Assembly (NCBI RefSeq): GCF_963675165.1 | Contig: NC_087377.1 | Span: 9,131,122 to 9,195,121, forward strand | From: Halichondria panicea | Lineage: Eukaryota > Porifera > Demospongiae > Suberitida > Halichondriidae | Reading direction: 5' to 3' | Length of the DNA: 64,000 nt | Shown here: positions 45,001 to 55,800 of the stretch, one piece after another | Layout of the letters: each line of letters starts with the position of its first letter | How positions within the stretch are numbered: the first letter of the stretch is position 1 | The notes under the pieces: model-generated | What the model saw: only the letters and a program-made list of their open reading frames with translations | The model's database searches: none | Told to the model about the DNA's origin: nothing | Position numbers and translations under genes: made by a program

Positions 45001-45483
45001 GATAGCTGCTTCCAATATGGGAAAGACCTGGAGCCAAGTGCTGAGCTGCAAATCGCACAGATGTATAAGCCTTTAATAGCGCACAATGGGCTGTTACTAT
45101 CTGTGGCCTCCATTCAACAGCAGAGCAGTGGCAGTAACAACTGTGGTTTGTTTGCAATTGCCGCTGCATACCACGCATTGCAAGGAGACAAAAAACTGGA
45201 TACCATCACCCTAAATGAAGACAAAATGAGGCCACATCTTGTGCGTTGCTTTGAAAATGAGAAACTCAGAAGATTTCCAAAGTCAAAAGATGTTAGTAGC
45301 CGCAAGAGACCAGAAAGATTTTCCAGCATAGTAATTACGATATACTGCCCTTGTCTCCGCCCTGACTGTTATGATGAAATGGTCCAGTGCGATACGTGTA
45401 ATGTGTGGTATCATTATAAATGTGTTCGTATTAAAGTATCTCCACTTGGAGATTGGTTTTGTCCTACTTGTAGATCTAGATAG
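42039..45483 (+). CDS. Ginger transposase: integrase, Ulp1-like protease, PHD
   Basis: Exons: 42039-42304, 42408-42601, 42697-42854, 42951-43241, 43327-43525, 43616-43954, 44068-44486, 44602-44810, 44924-45483. Order: HHCC zinc motif (DCHA..GGHFGRD ... NCSQCQ), retroviral-type integrase core with Asp in VGIDLIGPLP, Asp in LISDQGREF and Glu in HPQTNGLTERFNQTL, then GPY-type tail (LKPRWLGPYTVVECL). Next come 24-bp repeats, an NLS-like PPLKKQR, and a C48/Ulp1-like part (ERDHWIATALI, LFLFDSCF, SGSNNCGLFAIAAAYHAL: His, Asp, Cys). Last is a PHD finger (YCPCLRPDCYDEMVQCDTCN, VWYHYKC, WFCPTC). Joints after exons 1 and 6 are one base out of phase and one shift lies near 44700, so this copy is probably inactive though all catalytic residues survive. 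Confidence 0.8.
44101..44405 (+). repeat. 24-bp coding minisatellite (PSSHKPDV)
   Basis: About 12-13 copies of a 24-base unit (CCTCTCACAAGCCAGACGTC core) alternating GACGTC and GCCGCT forms. One frame gives PSSHKPDV/PSSHKPAA octads, and this frame also continues into the KKQRTTQSVTRK end. Because 24 is a multiple of 3, copy number can change without frame loss; other frames are open only because of the repeat. Confidence 0.9.
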
Positions 45484-46077
45484 AATTTTTTTAGCATTTC
45501 GTTATCTTCCACTAGCTGTTTTTGTTTATACACTGTTAATTTGCACTGTTGTTTTGTTTGTTTTTCATGCACTGTAGATCTATTTGTTATTTTGATGGAT
45601 GTTGTTGTATTATAAGTTTTGCTTTACAGTGACCGTGAGACGTGTAAAAATGTGAACAGAGTGTACAATGTAGTATAAGTACTATAGGTACTAATAGCTA
45701 GACTGAACCAGTTTACAGTATATAAGGAACAGCTGTAATTATAGTCATACTATGTATTAAACAGGTCTCTCACAGATAGCATGCATACAGTCCTGATAAC
45801 AGTCTTGAGCTTGATTGTATAGTCACACTGTGACAGGTTTTTGGGGATGCTTGTACTTAGTATAGCCCCTGAAGTCTCTTTAGCTCTATGGATCAGTGTT
45901 CGTATATAAATTTCGGGGGAGTCATTTTTTCCAGGGGGGAGTCATTCGTGACTAGGAGTCAGTGACCGGGGGAGTCATTTATTCCTAGGCGTGAGTGACC
46001 GGGAGTCACTGGTGCCTAGGTAGGAGTGACCGCGTACCGGGAGTCATTATTTAGGGGAGTCATTCATTCCTGTGACA

Positions 46078-46446
46078 CCGTATTCACGGTACGATGGACT
46101 CACGTTGTCTATAATGATATGATTAGATTTACACAACTTTGGCATTCCTTATCACAAAAAGACGTTATTGACCGACTGAGTTAGCTAAAGCTTAACATGC
46201 TAGCAGTGCGATTCTCAGTCAGTCAGGGTAGTGTGACGTTTAACTAGCCTCGAGGCTCAGCCGCTTTAAAATAAGTCGTGACTCGAGGCTAGGCTTTTGT
46301 GCCTTGCATGATGTTGTGTATTTGAGTCTAGTGCTTAGCTTTCCTCCAATACTCTTCAAGCTTAGCCCTAGAGGGCGGGCAATCAAGCTAAACCAGCACA
46401 TTCAACAGGATGTAGACCGTAGATTAATGAACAGGAAGTCAGTAAA
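46078..46446. other. intergenic with short inverted repeat
   Basis: No gene. CTAGCCTCGAG...CTCGAGGCTAG at about 46244-46292 is an inverted pair with TAGCCTCG-type ends as in other foldbacks here, but without a matching target duplication. Confidence 0.5.
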
Positions 46447-47170
46447 TAGACTGGAAACCACGCCCCTTTCTTTAGGGAAAGAGACTGGCCAGGTGACTAT
46501 CAACGACTCGTCCCAACGGAATGCTTGGAATGTAGTGTGTGCATGAATGCGTGGGAGATATCTAAACCACAATATTGCATAAATTTTATTATTATGTGAG
46601 TATTAATATTTTTAGCTGTACAGTTGCAGTATAAATGTTATGTCTACTTAGCTAGCTGTTTGGATATAAGTTGTCTATCAGTACTTCTCCAATGAAGCAA
46701 TTCTAAAGTTGCTATAACCTGGCTGGCTACAAGGCCACTGCAAAAATAACAGACAGAAGTCAGTAGCAGAGATCAGATATATTTGTCTCTCTGCCAACTG
46801 GTTTATGGAAAGTCCCTTTGCTTTGCCCTATTGCCAGCAACATTTGAGTTTCTATTACAGCGGTATCATTGCCACAGACAGGACAAGAACTAGGTACATC
46901 CAGGTGACAGCTAGCTCCAGACTTGGACATAGTTTTGCAGCAGTTGACTTGTGATTGAAATTAAGTTTGGTAGGTGGCTGAGCTAGCTAGCTTGCTAGAG
47001 TACAAGTAGATCTAGCTCGATCTAGCCAAAGTATACTAAACCGCAACACTGGTGACCACACCCTTTTCCCTGAACCACTTCCGCAAAATTCAGTACACAA
47101 TGAAGACGAGTCGTTGATAGTAACCTGGCCAGTCTCTTTCCCTAAAGAAAGGGGCGTGGTTTCCAGTCTA
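46447..47170. mobile_element. complete 724-bp TIR element with 9-bp TSD
   Basis: TAGACTGGAAACCACGCCCC begins a perfect 45-bp inverted end (about 66 bp with one mismatch). GTCAGTAAA lies at 46438-46446 and 47171-47179. A 9-bp duplication is typical of Mutator-like elements. Relatives: truncated 15908-16172 and 63315-63635. Inside, on the minus strand, is a 56-codon frame (46760-46930). Confidence 0.9.
46760..46930 (-). CDS. 56-aa CxxC micro-protein inside TIR element
   Basis: ATG at 46930 to TGA at 46762-46760. Reads MSKSGASCHLDVP then SSCPVCGNDTAVIETQML and ends RETNISDLCY. A CPxCGND zinc-knuckle-like pair is present, perhaps with a further Cys/His. The start is preserved in the 15908 copy and a 36-bp core is preserved at 23515-23550. 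Could be a captured host exon or a remnant of the element's own protein; not recognised. Confidence 0.4.
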   Translation of the reverse strand: MSKSGASCHLDVPSSCPVCGNDTAVIETQMLLAIGQSKGTFHKPVGRETNISDLCY

Positions 47171-47180
47171 GTCAGTAAAT

Positions 47181-47583
47181 TCCTTTTGTTGAGTTTTCCT
47201 TCTTCTCATGCAGTACTAGAATTGATTATCATATAGTTGCGGTTAATGGAATGCAACCTTAATGTTCCCTCTGTCTCCAGTCTATGGTGAGAAGTAAAAA
47301 ATGTTCTGGATGGTGCTACAGACAGTTATGCATTAATATTGCTGGGTATCATATTTGGTTGCAGTTATGCTGTCAAGCACTATACATAATTGTAATAATA
47401 TTATAGCCGTAAAACAGAACAAATAAATAAGAACTTTTGTGTTCACACAAGACACCTGGAGCTATAATTTTTTACATCTAAACACTATACAATGTAATCG
47501 TTAATTATAGTCACTGGAGTTGCAAAAATAGAAGTCATCTAAAGTAATAAAAACAATGGACAATACGATGATTATTATAGTGT
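47181..47583. other. intergenic, 3' flank of the minus-strand receptor
   Basis: No gene. AT-rich; likely contains the 3' UTR of the gene ending at 47584. Confidence 0.4.
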
Positions 47584-49875
47584 TTAAAATTGCACATGTC
47601 CATAAGCAAGGTTCCCCTGGGTGTGGGGTTCTGGTTTAATACTGTCTGGTTCTTCATATATAGCAACTACAGGTGGTCTTATTTCAGTTTCCGTTTCCAG
47701 ATTTATTTTCTGATTCCTCCTGCACTTGTTTATTGCCAGCGCACTGATGGTACCAATGGATACTCCAAGAACCAGGGTCAACAGGAAAGTTAGGGCAAAT
47801 GTGAGAGCAATTGCAGCTTCTGGAGACAAGGTAGCTACAGAAATAGAAGCATACGACATATAATTACACATTACACAAAAATGTTAAACGCAATTCGGAA
47901 ATAAAATTGATGAAGCTGTGAGCATTAATTCTTCAATGCAAGGAACACAGCTAGGGCGATGGCTATATAATTTTGTATATATTATAATTATATATATATA
48001 TATAAGATCATGTTTAGAGCATGTGTAACAAAAGAAGATGCAGTTGGTCTCAATCAGGTATTGTGCATGTTATACTGCATTAAACTCACGTATAAAGGGT
48101 TCACACTGAGCAACAGTACCACTCCATTCACCATTGCTCAAACACTCTCTGTATGGAGAGGAGTCACCTGAAAGTAGGTGAGTGCCCTTATTACAGAACG
48201 GTATGGCAAAGTTTTGGGCTCCAGGGGTGGTCCCATTGTAGCACACACGCCCATTGGAAATGATGATACCACCAACAAAACCATCCATTAAACACATCTC
48301 CGAGGGTTCTATTGGACCTTCAGACAATTCAGCTACATCACATTCTGCAGTGGTATACATACGTAAATGCACATAGTCAATATTTGCTGTTATATACCAC
48401 TCACCTGAGCGTAATACTCCCGTCACCTTAAATGATAGTACTCCTTGGTTGAAGTAAATGGAATAACAATAAGGTTGTAGAGATGTAAGGATAACTTCCA
48501 GAGTATCTCCAGCCGTGCCGTTAGCTGAAATTACAGTATTGGCATCACAGTTAGACATGATTCCGTAGGTCACTGTCAAACCGGTTGAGCCTTGGAAACC
48601 ACTGGACAGACGAGCGGACACAGTAGCATTGGAATCTTTTACAACTACTGTCAAAGTCACCAATGAAGAGATGCTGACTGGCACTGCAAAAAATGGTTAA
48701 TATCAAAGATGAACAATATCAAACTCACCTTGGAAGGGTGTATTCACTGATTGACCACCTCCTATTCCATTGGACACAGTCACAGTCACAGTAAAGGGGT
48801 TGCTGGGGCGATTATCACTAATGAAATTAGTCTGGTACTGACACAGGGTAGCATTGCAGTCGCTCATGAGAACAACTTGTGGATCACCGACGGTTTGTAC
48901 GGAGTAAGTAACTGCAGGAGACAAACCAGGAGCAACCACAACAGGAGTCTGCATGTGCATGAAAAGTGTTTGTAACGCACAGTACCGGCAAATGCTACCA
49001 AGTTAGAGCTTACCACTACTGGGAAGGTAACAATGATAGAGTCGAGGCTGTCATCAGAATACACTGCCAGCACACTGACATCACCAGCAGGAGGGGGAGA
49101 CGGTTCTATATAATTATTAAGAGTCACAATGATACACTCACCCTATAGCTCTCACTCACCCATTAAGTTAAGCATTATGGTATTAAAGCTTCCTGTCTGA
49201 CCACCACACAAGATAGAGTTGGCCCTGACCATAACTGAGCAGCTCTGTGGAGCAGTCAAACCAGAACAAACTCCTCCTAACATGTTGGTAGAAACTGAAC
49301 AAGAGCCTCCACAATCTGAGATGATATCATAAGACGACGAGGTTCTACAGCCACTGGTTAAGTCCATCCAAGTTACAGAGAATGTGGCCACATCAACAGC
49401 TGTCACCATCACATTAGTGGGTGGTGGGGGTGGACCTGTGGGAGGTTAAACGTCAGTAGACTATTGTCACACTGTGATGCTGTTTACCTGCTACTTGCAA
49501 GGAATGACTGCCAATCACAGTACTATCATCTCTTGAACACATTACAGTTTGTCCATCCATGTTGGCACTGATAGTAACTGACAGTTCTGATGTATAGCAA
49601 GGTTCTGCTCCACTAGTGTCCACTGAAGTACCATTACCGATAATAGCCCCACTTGTACAAGTTCCAACAGCAGTCCCTCCAGAGTACTGACTATGGACTA
49701 ATATCACATTGTTGGCTGGACAATCAAAGGCAGTTCCTGACCACACCGTAATAACTCCACCGACCACAGTACAAATGTAGGTCTCCATATCACCAGGGCA
49801 GAAACACAGTCTTCCATTGGGAAGAGTGGGTGGGACTAAGGTTTCAGCGGCTCCATCACCTAGATTTATGACAGT
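47584..49875 (-). CDS. membrane receptor: Ig, FN3, Sushi, TM, ITIM-like tail
   Basis: Visible exons on the minus strand: 49875-49488, 49435-49160, 49105-49014, 48948-48729, 48683-48405, 48344-48090, 47834-47584; every junction keeps phase (mostly phase 1), 587 codons. Order: Ig-like (LCFCPGDMETYICTV, VWSGTAFDCP, TVMCSRDDS), FN3-like (NVMVTAVDVATFSVTWMDL), a FN3 split by an intron (VSVLAVYSDDSLDS; AVTYSVQTVGD), another FN3-like, a Sushi/CCP-like module (CYNGTTPG, CLSNGEWSGTVAQCE), a membrane helix (AIALTFALTFLLTLVLGVSI), basic KCRR stop-transfer, and a tail ending YEEPDSIKPEPHTQGN then LAYGHVQF. LAYGHV fits the ITIM consensus, so phosphotyrosine signalling via SH2 proteins is plausible. The signal-peptide exon upstream of 49875 was not found. 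The family is that of the plus-strand exons at 30012-33375. Confidence 0.85.
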
Positions 49876-51064
49876 CTATAATAATCAGCCTTTGCTACTT
49901 TTGGCACGCGACTATCATAATAAGGATGCCATGTTTTTACCTCGGGTGTGCATGCGCAGCAATCGAGGTATACGGTAGTGTGTTTGTGTGTGTGTGAGAG
50001 AGAACGTTCTATACGCTTTTACCGTTAAAAGATATACGGCGTATATCTTTTAATTTATCGGACACTTCTAATTACCCCGGACACTCTTTTGGGCAATTTT
50101 CGTTGTTCTAATACAACGGACACTCCAGTGCTTTAATATTACTAAATATCCGGACAAAGTTGCATTCATAGACGGCAAGTAAGACTTAGAGTGCTGCAGT
50201 TATATAGCTTTGAGTAACTATATAGTTTTATAGCTAGTGCAACTATTCAGTCGCACACTGTTCTATTAAACTTAGCTAGCTCGCACGCAGCTGCTTGCTT
50301 GTTCTAATTATTCCGGACACTTCGCATGCTCTATAAAAATCTGTTCCAATTATACACGGACAATTTCCAAAATAATTATTTTTTGCTGTCCGATAAATTA
50401 GAAGATATACGATAGTCACAATTTTTTTAGTGGATTTACAAAATAATGCTTTAAAGTAGAAGTAAGAGTTTCTATAATAAGTCACATTGCAGTTAGTGGA
50501 TTTAAAAATAATTTTGCGACGCTGTTGGTTTTGTAGGACTCTCAGACTGCGTAGCGTAGCAAAATCTGTTATAATAATTATAACTTAGCTATATTCTACT
50601 TAGTAGCTCTGCACTATACAACGCTAGCTATTTAATTGGTAGCTGCAAAGCCACAGTTTATTCATTGCTATCAGCCATTATAATTATCAACCTCCTGACC
50701 ATACTATATAGATGAAATATACGACGTACGAAACTCAAACACACGTACCGTAACACCTCTATTTCATTAAGTGAGAAAGGCTTGTGTCGCTCGGGCTGTG
50801 GCTTTTATCTAGTATTCAGCCTAGGTAATTGAATTTCTGCATTTTTATTACATTCCACAATACTATTATAGTAGTAAATAACAATATACCCCTAACACTG
50901 ACACCACATTTCCTAAGAATGCATCAGATGCGATGCAAAAATTTCCTGGGGGAGCATGCCCCCAGACGGCCGTGTGCATTAGTACACATGCAGATAATCG
51001 CCTCACCCCCCCTGTCAATTGTTTCTGTATGAAGAAGGCCTGCATGCTGTCAGTATATAAGCAT
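49876..51064. other. 5' flank of the receptor gene; MITE and repeats
   Basis: Holds one MITE (50038-50412, separate entry). CGAGGTATACGGTAGTGTGT near 49966 recurs at 54994, showing a dispersed repeat next to a GT-rich microsatellite. GGGGGAGCATGCCCCC at about 50950 is a short palindrome. No leader exon was recognised. Confidence 0.45.
50026..50412. mobile_element. MITE (TATATCTT..TTATCGGACA ends)
   Basis: CGTATATCTTTTAATTTATCGGACA at the left, TGTCCGATAAATTAGAAGATATACG at the right, inverted with few mismatches. Subterminal CGGACACT motifs recur every 40-60 bases. Non-coding. Confidence 0.7.
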
Positions 51065-51599
51065 AGATAGTGGAGGGAGAGGGATTGGAAACTTGATCTC
51101 GTGGGCTTATGTTTCTACATGTGTACTGATGGCAGATGCGTTATTTGCATTGTATATTTCCTGGGAAATGAGCTACAGTCTTCTTATTCTGAGATTAAAT
51201 GCAATGTAAATGTGCATGCTTGCTAATATGGTTGTGTGCTTTATACAGAAGTCTTCAAAAACCGTTGAGGTTTGTTTTGACTTTTCCACAGTGTTGTAGC
51301 TCCCCAACCAACTAGTATTTTTGTCCATTAATCCCTTTTATGAGAATCTGAATTGTTGATTTTGAAAGGTAAGTGAATATATCACTGAGAGAATTGTATG
51401 AAACTATAAGTTTAATTTTGAAAACGTTTAACTGAATTGATGAAAACATCGATTTTTCCCCTCTGTAAAAATAATGCTTGGAGTTTTGTGCTATTTAGCT
51501 TGATATACTGATTCTATATAAGTGTGTGCATCGTATCGTAGTATTGTAGAAGTACCCATTGTTAGATCTCGTAATACACATGTAACACAATCGGTATCA

Positions 51600-53870
51600 T
51601 ACTGTATCTCTATGCCTCGAAAACGCCATATATAGGAAGGCTGACAAAAGGAGGGAACGAGATAAAAACTGTCAAGCCAAACACATAATTAATAGTACTG
51701 AAGTTCAGTTGCCAGGCAAATTGTGGGGTTGCCTGAAGACGCAAACAAAGACTGTATATTGTAAATGGGATTCTAGGGATTCCATCAATGAGGCTGTTGT
51801 GGAACCAGCTAAAGTGTTGCACAATGTAACCGTTAAGAAGGATGGAACCTGGACTGTACATGCATGTCTACGGAAAAGAAGTCGACCGCATGAACTGTGA
51901 TGTGTTGAAGCATCTACCTGTATGCATGTATCTCTCCTATCAAAGTGACAGAAATACTATCAGTATTAGATCAAAAAACCTTGTGTGCATGCTGGCCATC
52001 CAGACGACGATTTTGTTACAATGATCAAATCAAAAAAAGGGAAAATACTTTCAGTTTGTGGAAAGATCACCTCTTTCTTAGACAAGAATCCAGTTGAGTC
52101 TAATGGCAAACAATTTATTCCGAAACTATTCGTACAACAAATTGTAATATTTTCGCAAGTGGGAGGTGTAAAGCCTGTATAAAGTATAGAGGTAATCTGC
52201 GTTCTATCCACATGCAATGGAAGAAATCAATTAATACTGTTACTGTCGATGTTCGTTGTAATGAGAGATATGTAAGCACTCCTGAAAAGAAGAAGAAAAT
52301 GGTGATTTTACGATCTAAAGTTAACGCCATGGAAAAACTATCACAAGATTAAGAGAGATCAAAAGTTGAGACATTAATCGAGTCTAATGGGGAGCTAGTA
52401 TAGATGACAAATTGCATTCCGATTTTTACAATCATGAACGAAAAATGACGCTAATGTATCTAGAGATTTTCCTGAGGGAAGTTTCCCACGACTGCTTTGA
52501 GACAAGCAAAGAAAAGCTGCCTCTTTAGAAAACTAATGGTATGAGATGGTGGCATCCTCTAGTAATAAAATGGTGTTTGAATCTGAAACTACTTTCTGGG
52601 GGTGCTTATAGTGCCCTACGTACCAGTGGGTTTTTAACTCTCCCATATGCAAGGACTCTAGAGATTATTCAAATGTATTTGAGTCGAAAATTGAATTTCA
52701 AGATGAGGTTGATAAGCAATTGCTAGACGATCTTCCACCATAGAAATTTTGTATAAGTCTGATAATTGACGAAATGAAGATAAAAGAGGGGATTGTATAT
52801 AATAAAGCAACGGGTAGTGTTATTGGTTTTACTAATAATTATTGGAGATATTAACAATGATCTGTTAAAGCTAGAGGAGGGGGAGGAGAATCACCTAGCT
52901 AAGCAAGTTCTGGTGCTGATGGTCCGTGGTACGATGTTTAGTCTAACTTTTCCATATGCTAACTTTGGAACGCTCGGTATTACGGCCGACTTGTTGTATC
53001 CCATCATATGGGAAGCTATTCAAAGGCTTGAACTGAATGGACTAAGTGTTATATCTGTAACTGCCGACGGAGCAAGTCCGAACCGAAAATTTTTCCGGAT
53101 GTACAAAAATCCGAAAGATAAGGATACCTTTATCCACAAAGCACGGAATCCTTATAGTATTGAAAACCGATGGGTGTATTTCTTTTCTGACCAGCCACAC
53201 TTGATAAAGACAATTCGCAATTGTTGGTCGCATTCAGTGTTTGGCGGTACCCGACTCATGCATGAAGGTAATACAGTTTTGCAGGTTGTAACTATTTTGT
53301 TATTTTTCCGTATATAGGTATCCGGAAAGTACATTGAATGGAAACATCTGCGGAGCTCTCCATAACAAAGTTCAGAGTACCTCACTGTCTTCAAAAGGAT
53401 TGTCATTGTTACCAAAACTCAAGGAGAACACGTTAAGCTTTCTTGCTTTTCGAGGATGCGTGTGGATCTAGCTGCACAAGTGAGTTAAATTGCACTCATT
53501 TAATGTTATAACCTGATCTATAATCATTGCTTTTTAGGTGTTGAGCCAGAGTGTAGCAAGTGCTTTTGCGTATTTTAATGACCCTGCAACCGTCGAAACT
53601 CAATGTTTTGTATCTTAATTCTTTCATTGCTTAAAGAGTATGTTCGAAAACGAAAGCCTCAGCTAAAGCCTTATACTTCTCAGGTAACTGGAAGGTAATT
53701 ATATTCACAAAATTTATGTCCTGTGTTTTTCCCGTACAGTGGCTTGATGAGGATTTTTTGAAATATCTTCAAGATTGGGAGGATTCTGTCAATGCTATCG
53801 AAGATCTGGAAGCAGGTGCAAAAAACAAGATGTTACTCTCTCGGGAGAGTCTGGAAGGGATTCAAATTAC
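51600..53870 (+). pseudogene. P-element/THAP9-like transposase, decayed
   Basis: Scattered open pieces keep the order of THAP9/P-element transposases: MRWWHPLVIKWCLNLKLLSG and FLTLPYARTL near 52540-52660; GDINNDLLKLEEGEENHLAK, then VLMVRGTMFSLTFPYANFGT, WEAIQRLELNGL and TADGASPNRKFFRMY at 52840-53110; YFFSDQPHLIKTIRNCWSHS at 53180-53230; and, after an intron with GT..AG, KYIEWKHLRSSP and MRVDLAAQVLSQSVASAFAY to about 53600. GTEAPIHKEPPGAGPYS at 54010-54069 has no known match. More than five stops or shifts occur upstream of 52840. The THAP zinc finger was not found. Acidic residues of the RNase H fold (Asp in GDIN, Asp in TADGAS) remain. Confidence 0.75.
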
Positions 53871-54099
53871 TGGTAGGATGTTTACCGTGTGAATTTATTA
53901 GGAAGTGTTTGTTATGTCGCAGGTTCATGCAGACATTTGAGTTTAGTGAAATCGTATTCAACAACTGATAAAATGCACAAGAACAAAGGTATAAGTATGT
54001 ACAAGACAAAAGGCAGTGGAACAGAGGCTCCCATACACAAAGAGCCGCCTGGAGCGGGCCCCTATAGCTAGGCACAAAGGGAACAAAGAACAACTATAC

Positions 54100-54574
54100 A
54101 GAAAGAACCTACTAACGAACAGAAACCACAATAACAGAAAAGTACTATACAGGAAGTAAAGTTAACCACAGGACATGAGTTAATTAACACAACTAAAAGT
54201 AATGTTATGTCTACTGAAAATTTAATAGATGATATACTCCACTACCCAAACGTAGGTGCACACAAACAAAATTAATGTTAAGCTAGTTGATTTTTGTATT
54301 GGATGTTGTTTATATGTTTCTATCCATGATGCAGCCATTGAAAATTCTCTGATGGTAATTAACCCATATAGCTTAATTATTTATTGTATGGCTTCTGAGG
54401 TATGGCCACCTGAATATTGCCGTTTTCCCACACAGTTTCCCTCACTTAGTTGTACGTAAAGAGAAATAACTTATGATCAGAGTGTTTCCAAGATGTGTCA
54501 CTAATATCAACTTGTAGCTTATGTAACGGGGTTTCGTATGGTATGTTGTGCGGCTTCTATTAATCAATTTACTG
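54100..54574. other. intergenic, nothing recognised
   Basis: AT-rich, probably the tail of the decayed P-type element. Confidence 0.4.
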
Positions 54575-54945
54575 ATTATGGGATACATGTTAAAATTTGA
54601 TTTAGATTTTTCTTTGAAACAACCAATTTTTTCCTGGTATACTGAATTATAATGTTCAACTACAATTACCCTCTTTGTAGAAAAAATTTGGTGATGGGAT
54701 CATAATAGGTTTTGGAGATAAAGTAATTATGTAGTTAACACCTTATAGACAAGACTATACTCATTTGAGTATACACCTAATAATTATTAACTCCAAAACC
54801 CATTATGATCCCATCACCAAATTTTTTCTACAAAGAGGGTAATTGTACTTGAGGCATTATAATATCAGGAAAAAATATTCAATTGGTTGTTTCAAAGAAA
54901 AATTTAAACCAAATTTTAATATGTATCACAGATTTACTAGCTCTT
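54575..54945. mobile_element. large foldback element, about 370 bp
   Basis: The centre is AATTACCCTCTTTGTAGAAA...CTCCAAAACC type arms (54665-54717 and 54788-54846), nearly perfect over 55 bases. Similarity continues outward through CTTTGAAACAACCAATT / AATTGGTTGTTTCAAAG to about 170 bases per arm. The whole can form one long hairpin. No target duplication identified. Confidence 0.75.
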
Positions 54946-55364
54946 CAACAGTTGTCTTGGACGTACAGTCTTTATTATGCCTCAGTGCATGCGCAAGCGA
55001 GGTATACGGTAGTGTGTTTGTGTGTCTGTGTGTGTGTAGACTGCTACAGCTGCTGAAGGATGAATCAAGTAAGAGTTTCTATAGGCTTCTAGTCATGTTT
55101 ACTTGGATTTTAATTCGTGGATTTGCAAAATACCGGTAATGCTTCGTTCTCGAGTTATGCGGCCTAGTTTGCTTACTTGGAATGCCATTGCAGCCTTTTC
55201 AGAAGAGCACATAGCCAAACTTGTTTACCGAGTGTTGCTCTACTTAGTAGTTATAGCTCTACACTAGAACGCTAGCTATTGGTAGCTGCAAGAGTGAGAA
55301 GAGAGCTGCAAGGCTCCATTAATTTTAGACTTGAACTTTTGGCATCAATCGTTTTTAACAACAA
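54946..55364. other. intergenic; repeat shared with 49966
   Basis: CGAGGTATACGGTAGTGTGTTTGTGTGT near 54994 is a second copy of the block at 49966. No gene. Confidence 0.45.
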
Positions 55365-55800
55365 TCATGGTCGATCATTACCCACTCTCTGAGTTTTTGC
55401 ATGCAGCAAAATTAAATTGTTTATCATGTGCAAAAAAGCTATTAGTAGCTTTATGTTATGTAGCTTTGGCATCTCCACCGAGGCATCAGCACCTGTGGTG
55501 CTTTCATCTAATTCTTTTTTTACGAGACGTTCAAAAATCTTTTCATATATTATAAGTTGCATACAAATTGGATCGAAGATCTCAAATTGCAAAGCATTTG
55601 ATTTCATTCATTCACAAGAACACCTTTTTTGTCCGTTCTCAGTTGATGAAATAGCCCCCACAGTTTTGCCCTTTTTGTCCTTTGTACTCTGTCACAAGTA
55701 TGTTTAATTTGTGCTTGCAGAAAAGCTGTGATACTGGTAGAGAAGGTATCCAATACTTTCATGTTGGCTTCACAACAGCTTTTATCCAAGATATCTTCTG
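55365..55800 (-). pseudogene. mobile-element gene fragment, unknown family
   Basis: Two adjoining minus-strand frames. 55789-55604 (ITAFLQAQIKHTCDRVQRTK, LWGLFHQLRTDKKGVLVNEW) continues, after a frame change near 55600, as FERLVKKELDESTTGADASV. The WxxFHxLR block resembles uncharacterised element proteins common in cnidarian genomes, but I cannot name it. No start or end; truncated. Confidence 0.4.

Larger units (their letters stand above)
41592..46077. mobile_element. Ginger-type DNA transposon, 4.5 kb
   Basis: Ends TGTCAGAGGAATGAATGACT... and ...AGTCATTCATTCCTGTGACA, flanked on both sides by CCGT (41588-41591, 46078-46081). TGT..ACA ends plus a 4-bp duplication and a gypsy-like integrase in a multi-exon gene, with no LTR, gag or reverse transcriptase, are the marks of the Ginger1 group of cut-and-paste transposons. 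Subterminal regions are dense in AGTCATT/GAATGACTCC motifs (at least 4 on the left, more than 6 on the right), probable transposase sites. A 53-bp foldback has inserted at 41685. Confidence 0.85.
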
